Assembly (NCBI GenBank): GCA_027484145.1
Contig: JAIXUH010000012.1
Span: forward strand, 248,001 to 312,000
DNA length: 64,000 nucleotides
From: Rhodobacter sp.
Lineage (GTDB): Bacteria; Pseudomonadota; Alphaproteobacteria; Rhodobacterales; Rhodobacteraceae
Direction: 5' to 3'
Positions 28,552-37,686 of this stretch are shown here, in pieces. Position 1 is the first letter of the stretch, and each line of letters opens with the position of its first letter. The position numbers were made by a program, and so were the translations under genes. Below the pieces are notes generated by a model. The model saw nothing but the letters and a program-made list of their open reading frames with translations, searched no databases and was not told the origin of the DNA.

Positions 28552-29849
28552 GCGAGGCCGGCGATCTTGGCGTGCGCAACGCGCCTGCGGCGGGCCTTGC
28601 GCCCCTGTTGCGGCGCACGGCGGTCGTCACCCTTGTGCGGATCGGGCTGCTTGGGTGCTGGTTTGTGGCCATGATCTGGGCCTATCGCCAGATCGGTCAG
28701 GCCCCAGACGGCGTGGCGCAAGCCGGCGTTCTTGCGCTGCTCTTGGCCGGGGTCAAGCTGTTCACCACCGCCCTGTCAGACCCGCTTGACCTTGACGTGG
28801 TGCGCCGTGTGCCGGGGTTGACCGACCCCTTGGCGCAGGCGGCAGTCTGGCGGGGGGCACAGCACATTCGTCTGGGTCTGGCGCTGCTGGTCCTGCTGGG
28901 TGCCCTTGCCGGGGCGGGCGCGATTGCGACTTGGGTGCTGAAAGACCCGGCGTCGGCCCCGGCCGTGCGCCTTGCCGGGGTTGCGGCGGCGCTGGAACTG
29001 GCCTTTCGCGGTTATCTCAGCGATCAGCAATCGCGGGAACGTTTTGGCCGGTTCCTGACGCTGGAAGCGACACTTCAGGCCGCGCGGATCGGCGGGCTTG
29101 CCGCGATCACCCTTTCCATGCCGCTGACGGCTGCAGGCTTTCTGGCAGCCTATGCCGGGGCCACGGCGGCCAGTCTGGTTTTTGGCGTGTTCCTTTCGGG
29201 GCGCGAACGGATGCGCCTGTTGCGTCTGTCGCTGCCGGACATGGCGGTGACATGGCGCTATGGCCGCTGGATCGGGCTTGCCATGCTGTTGGCCGCCGTG
29301 GTTGAGCGGCTGGATATCTTTTTGCTGACGGCCTTGCGCGGCCCGGCCGAGGCGGGGCTGTATGGCGCCTTGTTGCCGCTGCTGCTGGTGCCCGAAATGA
29401 TCGCCGGGTTTGCCACCCATGCCTTGCAGCCGCGCATCGCGGATCTGGAGGGCAAGGGTCAGCTTCTGGCTTTTTGGAAGGGGCTTTTGCGGCTGACCGT
29501 GCCGGTGGCACTGGCGGCGGCTGTGGCCGTGGCGCTGTTTGCCGAACCCCTGATCCGCCTGACCATCGGCCCGGCTTTCGTCGAGGCGGCCCCTGCCCTG
29601 CGGGTTCTGTTTGCGGCGGTCATGCTGTGGGTGGGCATCGTTCCCGTGGCCCTGTCGCTTGTGGTCATGACCCTGCCGCGCGCGACCCTTGCCATCACGG
29701 CCGTTCAGGCCCTTGCCATTCTGGCGGCCGGGGCTCTGCTCATCCCGCTCTATGGGCCGTTGGGCGCGGCTTTGGCCGTTCTGGCGATGCGGGTCACGGC
29801 AGGCGGCCTGATCTGCGCTGTGGCATGGCACAGGCTGCACCGCACATGA
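28548..29849 (+). CDS. Polysaccharide flippase (Wzx/MATE-like)
   Basis: A 433-residue membrane protein with about 12 predicted helices over the whole length, in the MOP/MATE superfamily arrangement. The pattern ERLDIFLLTALRGPAEAGLYGAL in the middle is typical of Wzx-type flippases, which move undecaprenyl-diphosphate-linked repeats across the inner membrane. It is set between two glycosyltransferase genes with four-base overlaps on both sides. The locus also has a Wzy-type polymerase, so a Wzx/Wzy-dependent mechanism is likely. Confidence 0.82.
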   Translation: MSEAGDLGVRNAPAAGLAPLLRRTAVVTLVRIGLLGCWFVAMIWAYRQIGQAPDGVAQAGVLALLLAGVKLFTTALSDPLDLDVVRRVPGLTDPLAQAAVWRGAQHIRLGLALLVLLGALAGAGAIATWVLKDPASAPAVRLAGVAAALELAFRGYLSDQQSRERFGRFLTLEATLQAARIGGLAAITLSMPLTAAGFLAAYAGATAASLVFGVFLSGRERMRLLRLSLPDMAVTWRYGRWIGLAMLLAAVVERLDIFLLTALRGPAEAGLYGALLPLLLVPEMIAGFATHALQPRIADLEGKGQLLAFWKGLLRLTVPVALAAAVAVALFAEPLIRLTIGPAFVEAAPALRVLFAAVMLWVGIVPVALSLVVMTLPRATLAITAVQALAILAAGALLIPLYGPLGAALAVLAMRVTAGGLICAVAWHRLHRT

Positions 29850-30979
29850 TCCGTATTGCCCATGTCAAAAGCAACTACGGGCAGGTGGGCGGGATCGAGT
29901 CGATGCTGGAGGGGTTGATGCCCTACTTGGCCGCGCAAGACGGGACCGAGGTGGTTATCTATTTCCTTAGCCATGCCCCCGACCCGGCGCTGCAGGCGCG
30001 GCTGTCGGCCAATGGCAAGGTTCGGTTGCGCCTGATTCCGTGGCGGGGCCTGAAGGCGGCCCCTTGGGTCGCGCGGCGCATGGCAAAGGCCATGGCAGAA
30101 GACGGAATTGACGTGATGCACACCCATGACATGCGGGCCAACCTGATGGCCGCGATGGTGCGCCCCTTTGCCCCGGTCCGGTGGATCTGCCACATCCACG
30201 GCTGGCTTGGGGCGACGCACAGCCCGCTTTACCGCACTTTCGAGGCGTTGGATCGAAGCCTGATGCGGCGTGCCGATCTGGTGCTGACCGGATCGCAGGC
30301 TACGCTGGACGAGGTGCAGGCCGCAGGCGCGCGCACCACGCAGATGCTGCCCAATGCGGTGCCCTTGCCCGATCTGGCGGATCGCGGCGCAGCGAGGGCC
30401 GAACTGGGGCTGGACCCCGGCGCTGTGATCTTTACCGTTCTGGGGCGGTTGCATCATGGCAAGGGGCAAGACCTGTTCCTGCGCGCCCTCGCCAGTTTGC
30501 CTCCGTCCGGGCAATGGCGGGGCATCATCACCGGCACAGGCCCCGAGGAGGCCAGTCTGCGCGCCTTGGCCGACGCCTTGGGCATTGCCGCGCGCGTACA
30601 ATTCACCGGCTTTGTCACCGCGACCGCGCCATGGATCGCGGCCAGTGACGTGATCGCCGTGCCGTCGCGCAAGGAAAGCCTGCCGCTGACCTGTCTGGAA
30701 GGGATGGCCATGGCGCGGGCCGTGGTTGCGGCGCGGGCGGGTGATCTGCCGCGCGTCATCCGCCACGGGGAAACAGGGCTTCTGGTGCCGATCGATGACG
30801 ATGTGGCGCTTGGGGCCGCCTTTGCCCGCCTGTTGCAAGATGCGGCGCTGCGCCAGTCCATCGGGCAAAACGCCCGCGCCCATATTCAGGCCGAACACAC
30901 CGTGCCGATCCTTGCTGCGCGGATGGCCGGGGCGGCACGCGATCAGGCGCTGTTGCGGGTCCGCAGGGTGCGGTCGTAG
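29846..30979 (+). CDS. Glycosyltransferase family 4
   Basis: A 377-residue GT-B-fold enzyme. The N-terminal half has the Gly-rich acceptor loop QVGGIESML. The C-terminal half has the nucleotide-sugar site (GRLHHGKGQDLF, then PSRKESLPLTCLEGMAMARAVV with the E-x7-E-like signature). It should act as a retaining transferase in assembly of the repeat. It overlaps the flippase gene by four bases and the convergent GT4 gene by 37 bases at the 3' ends. The donor sugar is unknown. Confidence 0.9.
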   Translation: MIRIAHVKSNYGQVGGIESMLEGLMPYLAAQDGTEVVIYFLSHAPDPALQARLSANGKVRLRLIPWRGLKAAPWVARRMAKAMAEDGIDVMHTHDMRANLMAAMVRPFAPVRWICHIHGWLGATHSPLYRTFEALDRSLMRRADLVLTGSQATLDEVQAAGARTTQMLPNAVPLPDLADRGAARAELGLDPGAVIFTVLGRLHHGKGQDLFLRALASLPPSGQWRGIITGTGPEEASLRALADALGIAARVQFTGFVTATAPWIAASDVIAVPSRKESLPLTCLEGMAMARAVVAARAGDLPRVIRHGETGLLVPIDDDVALGAAFARLLQDAALRQSIGQNARAHIQAEHTVPILAARMAGAARDQALLRVRRVRS

Positions 30980-32130
30980 ATCGCGCTGAGGTTGGTGCGA
31001 AAACGGGCCACAGAAAACTCGGCCCCCTGCCGCGCCTTCCCGGCTTGACCAAGGGTGCGGGCGCGATCCGGGTCATCCAGCAACCGGATGATCGCACGGG
31101 CCAGCGACTGCGCATCGCCCGGCCGGGTCAGAATGCCCGACAGGCAATCTTCGATGATGTTCACCGGCCCGCCCGCCGCCGAGGCGATCACCGGTGTGCC
31201 CACTGACATCGCCTCCAGCAGCACAAGGCCGAATGGCTCGGCCTGCACCGAAGTGTGGCAGAACACGTCAAACCCGGCCATGACATCGGCCATGTCCTGC
31301 AACCGATAGCGCCAGCCCAGAAACAGCACACGGTCTGCAATGCCCAGGCGGTCCACCTGCGCCTTCAACTCGGTCTCATAGGCCTCAAGCCCCTCGGGCG
31401 CCCCGCCGGCAATGACGAACATCGCTTCGGGATGCGCAGCCAGAACAAGCGCCGCTGCATCCAGAAAGATGTGAACGCCCTTCCACGGATCAAGCCGGGC
31501 CGCCGTGCCGATGATGGGCATAGATGGCGGAATATGCAGGTCTTGGCGCAACCTTGCGCGGTCCAGCGACTGAAGAAAGGCCGCCTCGTCCAAGGCATCG
31601 GGCATGATGACCGCATGGCGCGGCCAACGGGCGTAGAGCGGGCCAAGGCAGGCATCCGACATGGCCAGAACGGTGTTCGACAGGCCAGACAGCATGCGGG
31701 CATAGGCCCAAGTCAGAACCGGAATCGACGGCGCCATTTCCCGCACATGCCACAGATGCGGAGTGCGGGCCAAGGCCGCGCCAAAGGCCCCGTACAGACA
31801 ATACAGCGAATTGGAATGCACCAGATCGGGCTGCACCGCGCGGATCAAGCGCGCCATCCGGATCACCGTGCCGGGAAAACGCGCCAGATAGCCCGCCTGA
31901 TAGCGGACCGATGGCAAAGTCCGCAATTGCTGCATCGGAAGGAAGTGCACCTCCGCCCCGGCGGCGCGCAACCGCGCCACCAACGGCCCGTCTGAGGGCA
32001 ACACGACCGAAGATCGCTGCCCTGTTTCGGCCATCGCCTCGACCGTGCGGGCAAGCGCGATATCGGACCCACCGACTTCGGAATTTGGCTGAACGTAAAG
32101 AACATGCCGCGGACGATTTTGGGATGTCAT
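30943..32130 (-). CDS. Glycosyltransferase family 4
   Basis: A 395-residue GT-B-fold transferase. The N-terminal acceptor loop is SEVGGSDIAL. The C-terminal site is ARLDPWKGVHIFLDAA with SVQAEPFGLVLLEAMSVGTPVIA, the donor-binding E-x7-E region. It is cotranscribed with the polymerase gene, overlapping it by four bases, and convergent with the other GT4 gene (37-base overlap of coding 3' ends). Its role is addition of one sugar in the repeat. The donor is unknown. Confidence 0.9.
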   Translation of the reverse strand: MTSQNRPRHVLYVQPNSEVGGSDIALARTVEAMAETGQRSSVVLPSDGPLVARLRAAGAEVHFLPMQQLRTLPSVRYQAGYLARFPGTVIRMARLIRAVQPDLVHSNSLYCLYGAFGAALARTPHLWHVREMAPSIPVLTWAYARMLSGLSNTVLAMSDACLGPLYARWPRHAVIMPDALDEAAFLQSLDRARLRQDLHIPPSMPIIGTAARLDPWKGVHIFLDAAALVLAAHPEAMFVIAGGAPEGLEAYETELKAQVDRLGIADRVLFLGWRYRLQDMADVMAGFDVFCHTSVQAEPFGLVLLEAMSVGTPVIASAAGGPVNIIEDCLSGILTRPGDAQSLARAIIRLLDDPDRARTLGQAGKARQGAEFSVARFRTNLSAIYDRTLRTRNSA

Positions 32131-33620
32131 TCCCGGCGGCCTACTTTCAAAAGGTTATCGGTTCCGCTGTCGCCCACGATGGCCAGCCTTCGTGCGGCCA
32201 GCAGGAGGCCGAACATGATCCAGATGATCTTGAGGTACTTGTTGTGCCCCAGCAGCCCACAGAACATGAAGGCGATCATGGCCGCCTTCATGACGGTGCC
32301 CATGATCCGCAACGACCGGTCGCCTGACTGTTCCAGAAGCGTGGCCTCGCGCCAGGCCACCACAAAGATCAGGCCATACAGCACCGCGCCGACCAGTCCG
32401 TATTCGACCAGCAATTCCAGCGCCAGATTGTGCGCGCCGATGTTAGACACCAGTTCGCGCCCCGACTCGACCGAGTCGATTGTGTCATTCGCCCAAGCCT
32501 CAAGGCGCACATCCTCGGGCAGACGGGTCTGGATACCTTCGTAGAACTGCGCCCCGAACGACTTGAACCCCGTTCCGACCAGCGGGTTCTGCATGAACAG
32601 GTTCGACGCTTCGGTCACAAAGAACGCGCGCAGCGGGGTTGACCCCTCTTTCAGATAGCTGGGCGAAAACATCCGGTCCACAAAACCTTCGGGCAAGGCC
32701 AGCATAAAGCCGATGGCCCCCACCCCGACGATGGCCAGCAAGGGGCGCAACGGCACAACGCCGCGCAAGATCAGATAAAGCCCTGCAAATCCAAGCCCCA
32801 GAAATCCGGTGCGGGTATAGCTGAGGACAAGAGCGATCATTTGCAGTGCGGCAAGGAACAGGAACACCGACCGCACCCAAAGGCCCTTCCAGCGATCCCA
32901 TGCATAAACCAGCAAGGGCACCGTGATCGCGATGGTATAGGCCAGCCAGTTGGCATCGCCGACACCGCCGCTGATCCGCTTCAGCGCCACGCCATCCAGC
33001 GATTCACGGTCGATCACCGCGCCCAAGGTGCCCGCCGCAACCCGCGGATCGTCCGATTCAATCGCAAAGGACGGCAGGAAGTGTTCGGCTGCACCGATGA
33101 TGCCGCATAGGGCCACGGCGCAAAACAGGCCAAGCACAGCCAAGTCCAGCGCGCGGCGCGACTGGCCTGCAATGGTGCTGATCAGGAACACCAGCAACAC
33201 CATCTGCGACAAACGGCTGATGCCTTCCATCGTGCCGACTTCGTTCGATACGGGAAAGAAATCCCAGATCAGCACGGGAATCGCAAACAGAAACAACGCC
33301 TTGTAAAGCGCCGAGCCTGTGACCTTCCAGTTCGCAAAGAGGAAGTGCAGAATGATTGCCGCCAGCGAAACCATCCCGAACATCTTTGACAGGCTGGTCG
33401 GTGCCCCGATGATATGCGCGCTGCCCAAGACCTGAAGCGAGGAGTTGGCAAACAGGTTGATCCACAGGCCGACCATCGGCACGACAAGGCTCAGGAACAC
33501 CGTTCCGATGGCCAGCATGACGATCGTGGCTTTCATTGGGTCCATGGCAAAGGACAAGGCGGCCCAGACGCACACCAGCACGACCGCCAAAACGAATGGC
33601 CGTTCCGCAGCAAAGGACAT
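32127..33620 (-). CDS. O-antigen ligase/polymerase family protein (Wzy-like)
   Basis: A membrane protein of 497 residues from the ATG at 33620, with about 12 hydrophobic segments. The Wzy_C/O-antigen-ligase region is seen in LSYTRTGFLGLGF, followed by a large periplasmic loop (about residues 290-400) and HNLALELLVEYGLVGAVLYGL. It would polymerise repeat units in the periplasm. An in-frame TTG at 33656 would add 12 residues. Neither start has a good ribosome binding site. Ligase function cannot be ruled out, but the Wzx gene and the ExoP-like chain-length gene nearby favour polymerase. Confidence 0.85.
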   Translation of the reverse strand: MSFAAERPFVLAVVLVCVWAALSFAMDPMKATIVMLAIGTVFLSLVVPMVGLWINLFANSSLQVLGSAHIIGAPTSLSKMFGMVSLAAIILHFLFANWKVTGSALYKALFLFAIPVLIWDFFPVSNEVGTMEGISRLSQMVLLVFLISTIAGQSRRALDLAVLGLFCAVALCGIIGAAEHFLPSFAIESDDPRVAAGTLGAVIDRESLDGVALKRISGGVGDANWLAYTIAITVPLLVYAWDRWKGLWVRSVFLFLAALQMIALVLSYTRTGFLGLGFAGLYLILRGVVPLRPLLAIVGVGAIGFMLALPEGFVDRMFSPSYLKEGSTPLRAFFVTEASNLFMQNPLVGTGFKSFGAQFYEGIQTRLPEDVRLEAWANDTIDSVESGRELVSNIGAHNLALELLVEYGLVGAVLYGLIFVVAWREATLLEQSGDRSLRIMGTVMKAAMIAFMFCGLLGHNKYLKIIWIMFGLLLAARRLAIVGDSGTDNLLKVGRRE

Positions 33621-33814
33621 GGACCGTGCGGTGATCAAGACGCACCCAATGGGCAATAAAGAATAAATAGTGGGACAAATCCCAAGGCTGGACTAAGGGT
33701 AAACCAGAGATTGCTGCTTGTGCAAAGACTTTGTGTACCGTGCAGGATGGCACGGGGGGCCGCGACGGCCACGGGAAACGGACAAGACGCGCAGGGCGCG
33801 AAAGGGGCGACGCA

Positions 33815-34720
33815 ATGGCGCAGACGGGCCTGACGGGCAAGCGCATCGCCGTGACAGGGGCCACGGGGTTTCTGGGGGGCCATCTGTGCCGGTCGCTGCT
33901 GGCACAGAACGCCCAAGTCACTGCCCTGTGCCGCGACGCGCCCCTGATGATGGCCGGTGTGACCAGCCTGATGTGCGGCGATCTGGCGACCGGCGATATC
34001 GCGGCAGTGCTGCAGGAGGCCTTGCCCGACGTGATTATCCATTGCGCCGGTCAATCCATGGCCGATACTGCCGGGCTGGAGGCCGCGAACGTTACCGCCA
34101 CCCGTCGGCTGATCGCGGCGGCACTGACCCTGCCGACCCCGCCCCGTCTGGTTGCGGTGTCTTCGGCGGCTATCTGGGCCCCCATGCGTGATGACCAGAC
34201 TGCCGTTGGCGAAGATCACCCGATGGTGCCCGTAACACCCTATGGGCAGGCCAAGGCGCGGATGACCGAGTTGGTCTTGTCGGCGGCGACGTCCCTGCCG
34301 GTTGCGGTGGCCTGCCCATTCAACATCGTCGGTCCGGGCCAACCGGGGCAGATGTTGCCGCAGGCCTTTATCCAGCGACTGCGCGCTGATCCGGGCCGCA
34401 TCAGCCTGACATCCGGCGGGGTTGTGCGCGATTTCATCGACGTGCGCGATGTGGCCACAGCCCTTGTTGCCTTGGCTGACCCGGCCATTCCCTCTGGGCA
34501 AATCTTCAACGTTGCCACGGGCCGGGGGGTCCGTGTGGGCGATCTGCTGGGCGCGGTGTGCCGCATGGGCGGCTTTTCCCCGATCATCGACGTGCCGGCG
34601 CAGCCATCCCACACCGGGGTGGCCTGCAGTATCGGCGATGCCACACGCCTGCACAAAACATGCGGCTGGCGGCCAATTATCACGCTGGACGAGACGCTTG
34701 CGGATATGCTTCACTCGTGA
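33815..34720 (+). CDS. NAD-dependent epimerase/dehydratase (extended SDR)
   Basis: A 301-residue SDR with the nucleotide turn TGATGFLGG, catalytic Tyr-x-x-x-Lys in TPYGQAKARM and a substrate-side stretch GGVVRDFIDVRDVA. It is likely a nucleotide-sugar epimerase or 4-ketoreductase in precursor synthesis. Residues of the classic TDE dehydratase set are replaced by SSAAIWA, so a dehydratase is less likely. The ATG at 33815 has AAAGGGG upstream. It is the first gene of a plus-strand run to 39964 that ends with the export machinery. Confidence 0.82.
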   Translation: MAQTGLTGKRIAVTGATGFLGGHLCRSLLAQNAQVTALCRDAPLMMAGVTSLMCGDLATGDIAAVLQEALPDVIIHCAGQSMADTAGLEAANVTATRRLIAAALTLPTPPRLVAVSSAAIWAPMRDDQTAVGEDHPMVPVTPYGQAKARMTELVLSAATSLPVAVACPFNIVGPGQPGQMLPQAFIQRLRADPGRISLTSGGVVRDFIDVRDVATALVALADPAIPSGQIFNVATGRGVRVGDLLGAVCRMGGFSPIIDVPAQPSHTGVACSIGDATRLHKTCGWRPIITLDETLADMLHS

Positions 34721-34755
34721 CCGGGTCCCTGCGGACTTTATTTCGAGTAGGTGAC

Positions 34756-35745
34756 ATGTTTTGGAATAGGAAAAGGGTCCTCGTTACTGGGGGCGCCGGG
34801 TTTATCGGAAGCCATCTTTGCGAAGCCCTTGTTGCTGCCGGGGCCGAGGTGTCGGTCTTCACCCGTTACTCATCGAACGGCATTCAGGGCGCGCTGACCG
34901 ATGTCGCCCCTGACGTGGCCCGTGCCATCAAGGTCATTGCCGGCGACCTGCGCGACGGGTCCGGTGTCGATCAGGCGGTGGCGGGCGTCGATGTGGTGTT
35001 CCACCTTGCGGCACATATCGGCATTCCCTATTCCTACGTGCACCCCAATGATGTGGTGCAGGTCAACGTGAATGGCACAGTGAATGTGCTAGAGGCATGC
35101 AGACGCCACAATATCTCGCGGCTGGTGGCCTTTTCCACGTCCGAGGTCTATGGCACGGCGCAGTTCACCCCCATCACCGAAGAGCACCCGCTGCACCCGC
35201 AATCGCCCTATGCGGCCAGCAAGGTGGGCGCTGATCAGCTGTGCCTGTCCTACTATCGCTCGTTTGACCTGCCGGTGGCGATCTGCCGCCCGTTCAACAC
35301 CTATGGCCCGCGCCAGCCTGCCCGCGCCATTCTGCCGACCATCATCTCTCAGGCGCTGTCAGGCGATGTGATCCGGCTGGGGTCACTGACCCCGCGCCGC
35401 GATCTGGTGCATGTGTCAGACACCGTGCGCGGCGCCATGGCCATTGCCGAGTCGGACGCCTGTCTGGGCGAAGTCGTCAATCTTGCCACCGGAACCGATG
35501 TGTCGGTGGGCGATCTGGCGGCCTCTGTCATTCGACTCTTGGGGGGCAACAAGCGTGTCGAGGAAGACCCATCGCGCATCCGCCCCGCCGCGTCTGAGGT
35601 GATGCAGCTTTTGGGTGGGGCGGAAAAGGCAAGGCGACTGACCGGATGGACGGCGGCCACTACCCTTGACCAGGGCATGGCGACCACCATCGACTGGGTT
35701 CGGCGGAACACGCATCTGTTCCGCGACCTGTCTTATCGGATCTGA
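34756..35745 (+). CDS. NAD-dependent nucleotide-sugar dehydratase/epimerase (GDP-mannose dehydratase-like SDR)
   Basis: A 329-residue extended SDR. It has TGGAGFIGSHLCEAL at the N-terminus, FSTSEVYGTAQF with the Ser/Thr-Ser-Glu set, YAASK as the catalytic Tyr/Lys, and RPFNTYGPRQ and PRRDLVHVSDT in the substrate domain. The TSE set occurs in 4,6-dehydratases of the GDP-mannose type and in related epimerases. The ATG at 34756 lies 35 bases after the preceding SDR gene. The following gene encodes a nucleotidyltransferase, so the pair may form one nucleotide-sugar route. Confidence 0.82.
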   Translation: MFWNRKRVLVTGGAGFIGSHLCEALVAAGAEVSVFTRYSSNGIQGALTDVAPDVARAIKVIAGDLRDGSGVDQAVAGVDVVFHLAAHIGIPYSYVHPNDVVQVNVNGTVNVLEACRRHNISRLVAFSTSEVYGTAQFTPITEEHPLHPQSPYAASKVGADQLCLSYYRSFDLPVAICRPFNTYGPRQPARAILPTIISQALSGDVIRLGSLTPRRDLVHVSDTVRGAMAIAESDACLGEVVNLATGTDVSVGDLAASVIRLLGGNKRVEEDPSRIRPAASEVMQLLGGAEKARRLTGWTAATTLDQGMATTIDWVRRNTHLFRDLSYRI

Positions 35746-35761
35746 TGCAGGAGGTCTGGGC

Positions 35762-36481
35762 ATGAAAGCGGTGATACTTGCCGGCGGACAGGGAAAGCGG
35801 CTTCGGCCCTTTACGTCGGTTCTGCCCAAACCGCTGATGCCGATTGATGACCGGCCCATCCTCGACATCCTGTTGAACCAGTTGCACCACCACGGCGTGA
35901 CCGAAGTGATCATCGCCCTGAACTACCTCGGCTCGCTAATCCAGTCTTATGTCGATGCGTCCGAAATCGGCAAAAAGATGAAGGTGCGCTATCATTGGGA
36001 ACACAAACCCCTTGGCACCGCAGGCGCGATTGGCACCATCGAGGATCTGGGCGATGCGCCGTTCTTCGTGATGAACGGCGATCTGCTGACGACACTGGAT
36101 TACGGTGCAATGTATCGCGCGCATCAGGAACAAAAGGCCGATCTGACCGTGGGCACGGTTCGGCTGGCCGTTCAGATCGAACTGGGTGTGCTGACCGTAG
36201 CGCCCGACGGCCTGATCACGGGCTACAACGAAAAACCAAAGATCGATTACGCGGCAAGCATGGGCATTTATGTCTATTCTCCGGGCATCTTGCCCTTCAT
36301 TCCGCCTGCGGAATATCTGGATGCGCCGACCTTGGTTCTGAACCTGATTGCGGCGGGGCAAAAGGTGTATTCCCATGCCCCTGACTGCAAATGGATTGAC
36401 ATGGGCAACCGTGGAGAGCACGAACGCGCCACGGAAGAGTTTCTTGCCCATCGTGCCTTGTATTTTCCGGGTGGCGAATGA
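35762..36481 (+). CDS. Sugar-phosphate nucleotidyltransferase
   Basis: A 239-residue enzyme of the NTP-transferase family that makes a nucleotide sugar from NTP and sugar-1-phosphate. The N-terminal signature is AGGQGKRLRPFTSVLPKPLMPI. VMNGDLLT carries the metal-binding Asp, and GYNEKPK is the sugar-side loop. The short length, without a left-handed beta-helix, resembles HddC/RmlA-like forms. Whether it makes GDP-, dTDP- or other sugars is open. The ATG at 35762 has AGGAGG upstream. It overlaps the export gene by four bases. Confidence 0.88.
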   Translation: MKAVILAGGQGKRLRPFTSVLPKPLMPIDDRPILDILLNQLHHHGVTEVIIALNYLGSLIQSYVDASEIGKKMKVRYHWEHKPLGTAGAIGTIEDLGDAPFFVMNGDLLTTLDYGAMYRAHQEQKADLTVGTVRLAVQIELGVLTVAPDGLITGYNEKPKIDYAASMGIYVYSPGILPFIPPAEYLDAPTLVLNLIAAGQKVYSHAPDCKWIDMGNRGEHERATEEFLAHRALYFPGGE

Positions 36482-37686
36482 TGAAAATATGCCGTGCGCT
36501 TGCTTTCCTGTGTGCTTTGGCGGCGATGCCTGCGCAGGCCGGGCCGACCTTGGGCGAAGGCGATGTGATCAATCTGCGCATCCCCGGCATGGTTGATCTG
36601 TCGGGGGAATGGGTGGTGGGGCCAGATGCGGCGCTGACCATCCCCGGTCTTGGAACCCTTGAAAACCTGTCCGACCTGACCGATACGCGCGCCCGTCTGG
36701 CCAAGCTGATCGCGGACCGGGTGGGCGTGGCTGACCTGAGCTTTTCGGTGGCAGTCAAAACATGGCGTCCGCTGGTGATGGGCGGCGCGATCAACCGCCC
36801 CGGCGAAGTGGCCTACCGCCCCGGCATGCGCCTGATCGAAGCTGTCGCCCTTGCCGGTGGCACAGGTTCGGGCGACTTTTCGCGTCAGGTGTTGGTGCAG
36901 CAGGAACGTGAGCGGCTGTTGCAGGCGCAGGCGCGGCTTGCCCGTGCCTTGGCACGTCAGGGCCGCTTGCTGGCAGAATCCGCCGATCAGGCCTTTGCCG
37001 CCATGCCGCCCGAGGTGGAAACGCTGATTGGTGCGGCCGAGGCGCAGGCACTCCTCACCTCCGAGGCCGAGATTGCCCGCATACGCGCCGACACCCGCGC
37101 CATCGCCGTGCGCAGGATCGGCACATCGCTGAAGATCGGTGACGAGGATATCGTGGCGCAGCAGGCGGTGAACACCTCGCTGGAACGGCAACTGGTGCTG
37201 GTGCGTGAAAACCTTGAAAAGCTGCAGCCATTGTTTGAAAGCGGCGCCATTCAAGGGGCCCGCATCCTTGAGTTGCGGCGCGATTTTGTCGACATTGAAG
37301 GCCGCGTCGGGGAAACGCGGGCAACGCTGGCCAAGGCCAAGGCAGGGCAAGCGGTTCTGTCGGAAGAAAACGAAGCGCTTGATCTGGGAATCCGGCTGGA
37401 ACTGCTGAATGAACTGGTCGAGACGCAGTTTCAGATTGTCGAGGCTACTGCGGCACGGGATACGGCCACAGCTTCGCTGGCAGCGGCGGGTGGCAGCGTG
37501 AGCACGGGCGCCTTGGCGCAACCGGACGACTGTCGCGCCGTGATCTTGCGCCGACAGGGCGCAGGTGCGCCGCTTGTGGCCGATATTGACGCCATGACCG
37601 AGCTTTTGCCCGGCGATTTTGTCCAGATCGGGCGCACCACACGCGAATGCCCGAACTTTCTTACCCTTGGAGGGCCTTCGGAATGA
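36478..37686 (+). CDS. Polysaccharide export protein (ExoF-like, OPX family)
   Basis: A 402-residue exported protein. The signal peptide (residues 1-21, PAQA) has no lipobox cysteine, unlike Wza. The poly-export domain (about 22-105, LGEGDVINLRIPG) is followed by an SLBB-type domain (about 106-145, VMGGAINRPGEV). After that comes a long charged helical region (about 150-345), probably coiled coil, then a short cysteine-containing C-terminus. This layout is that of ExoF of rhizobial exopolysaccharide systems. It should connect the inner-membrane chain-length protein to the outer membrane. It overlaps both neighbours by four bases (ATGA). Confidence 0.88.
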   Translation: MMKICRALAFLCALAAMPAQAGPTLGEGDVINLRIPGMVDLSGEWVVGPDAALTIPGLGTLENLSDLTDTRARLAKLIADRVGVADLSFSVAVKTWRPLVMGGAINRPGEVAYRPGMRLIEAVALAGGTGSGDFSRQVLVQQERERLLQAQARLARALARQGRLLAESADQAFAAMPPEVETLIGAAEAQALLTSEAEIARIRADTRAIAVRRIGTSLKIGDEDIVAQQAVNTSLERQLVLVRENLEKLQPLFESGAIQGARILELRRDFVDIEGRVGETRATLAKAKAGQAVLSEENEALDLGIRLELLNELVETQFQIVEATAARDTATASLAAAGGSVSTGALAQPDDCRAVILRRQGAGAPLVADIDAMTELLPGDFVQIGRTTRECPNFLTLGGPSE

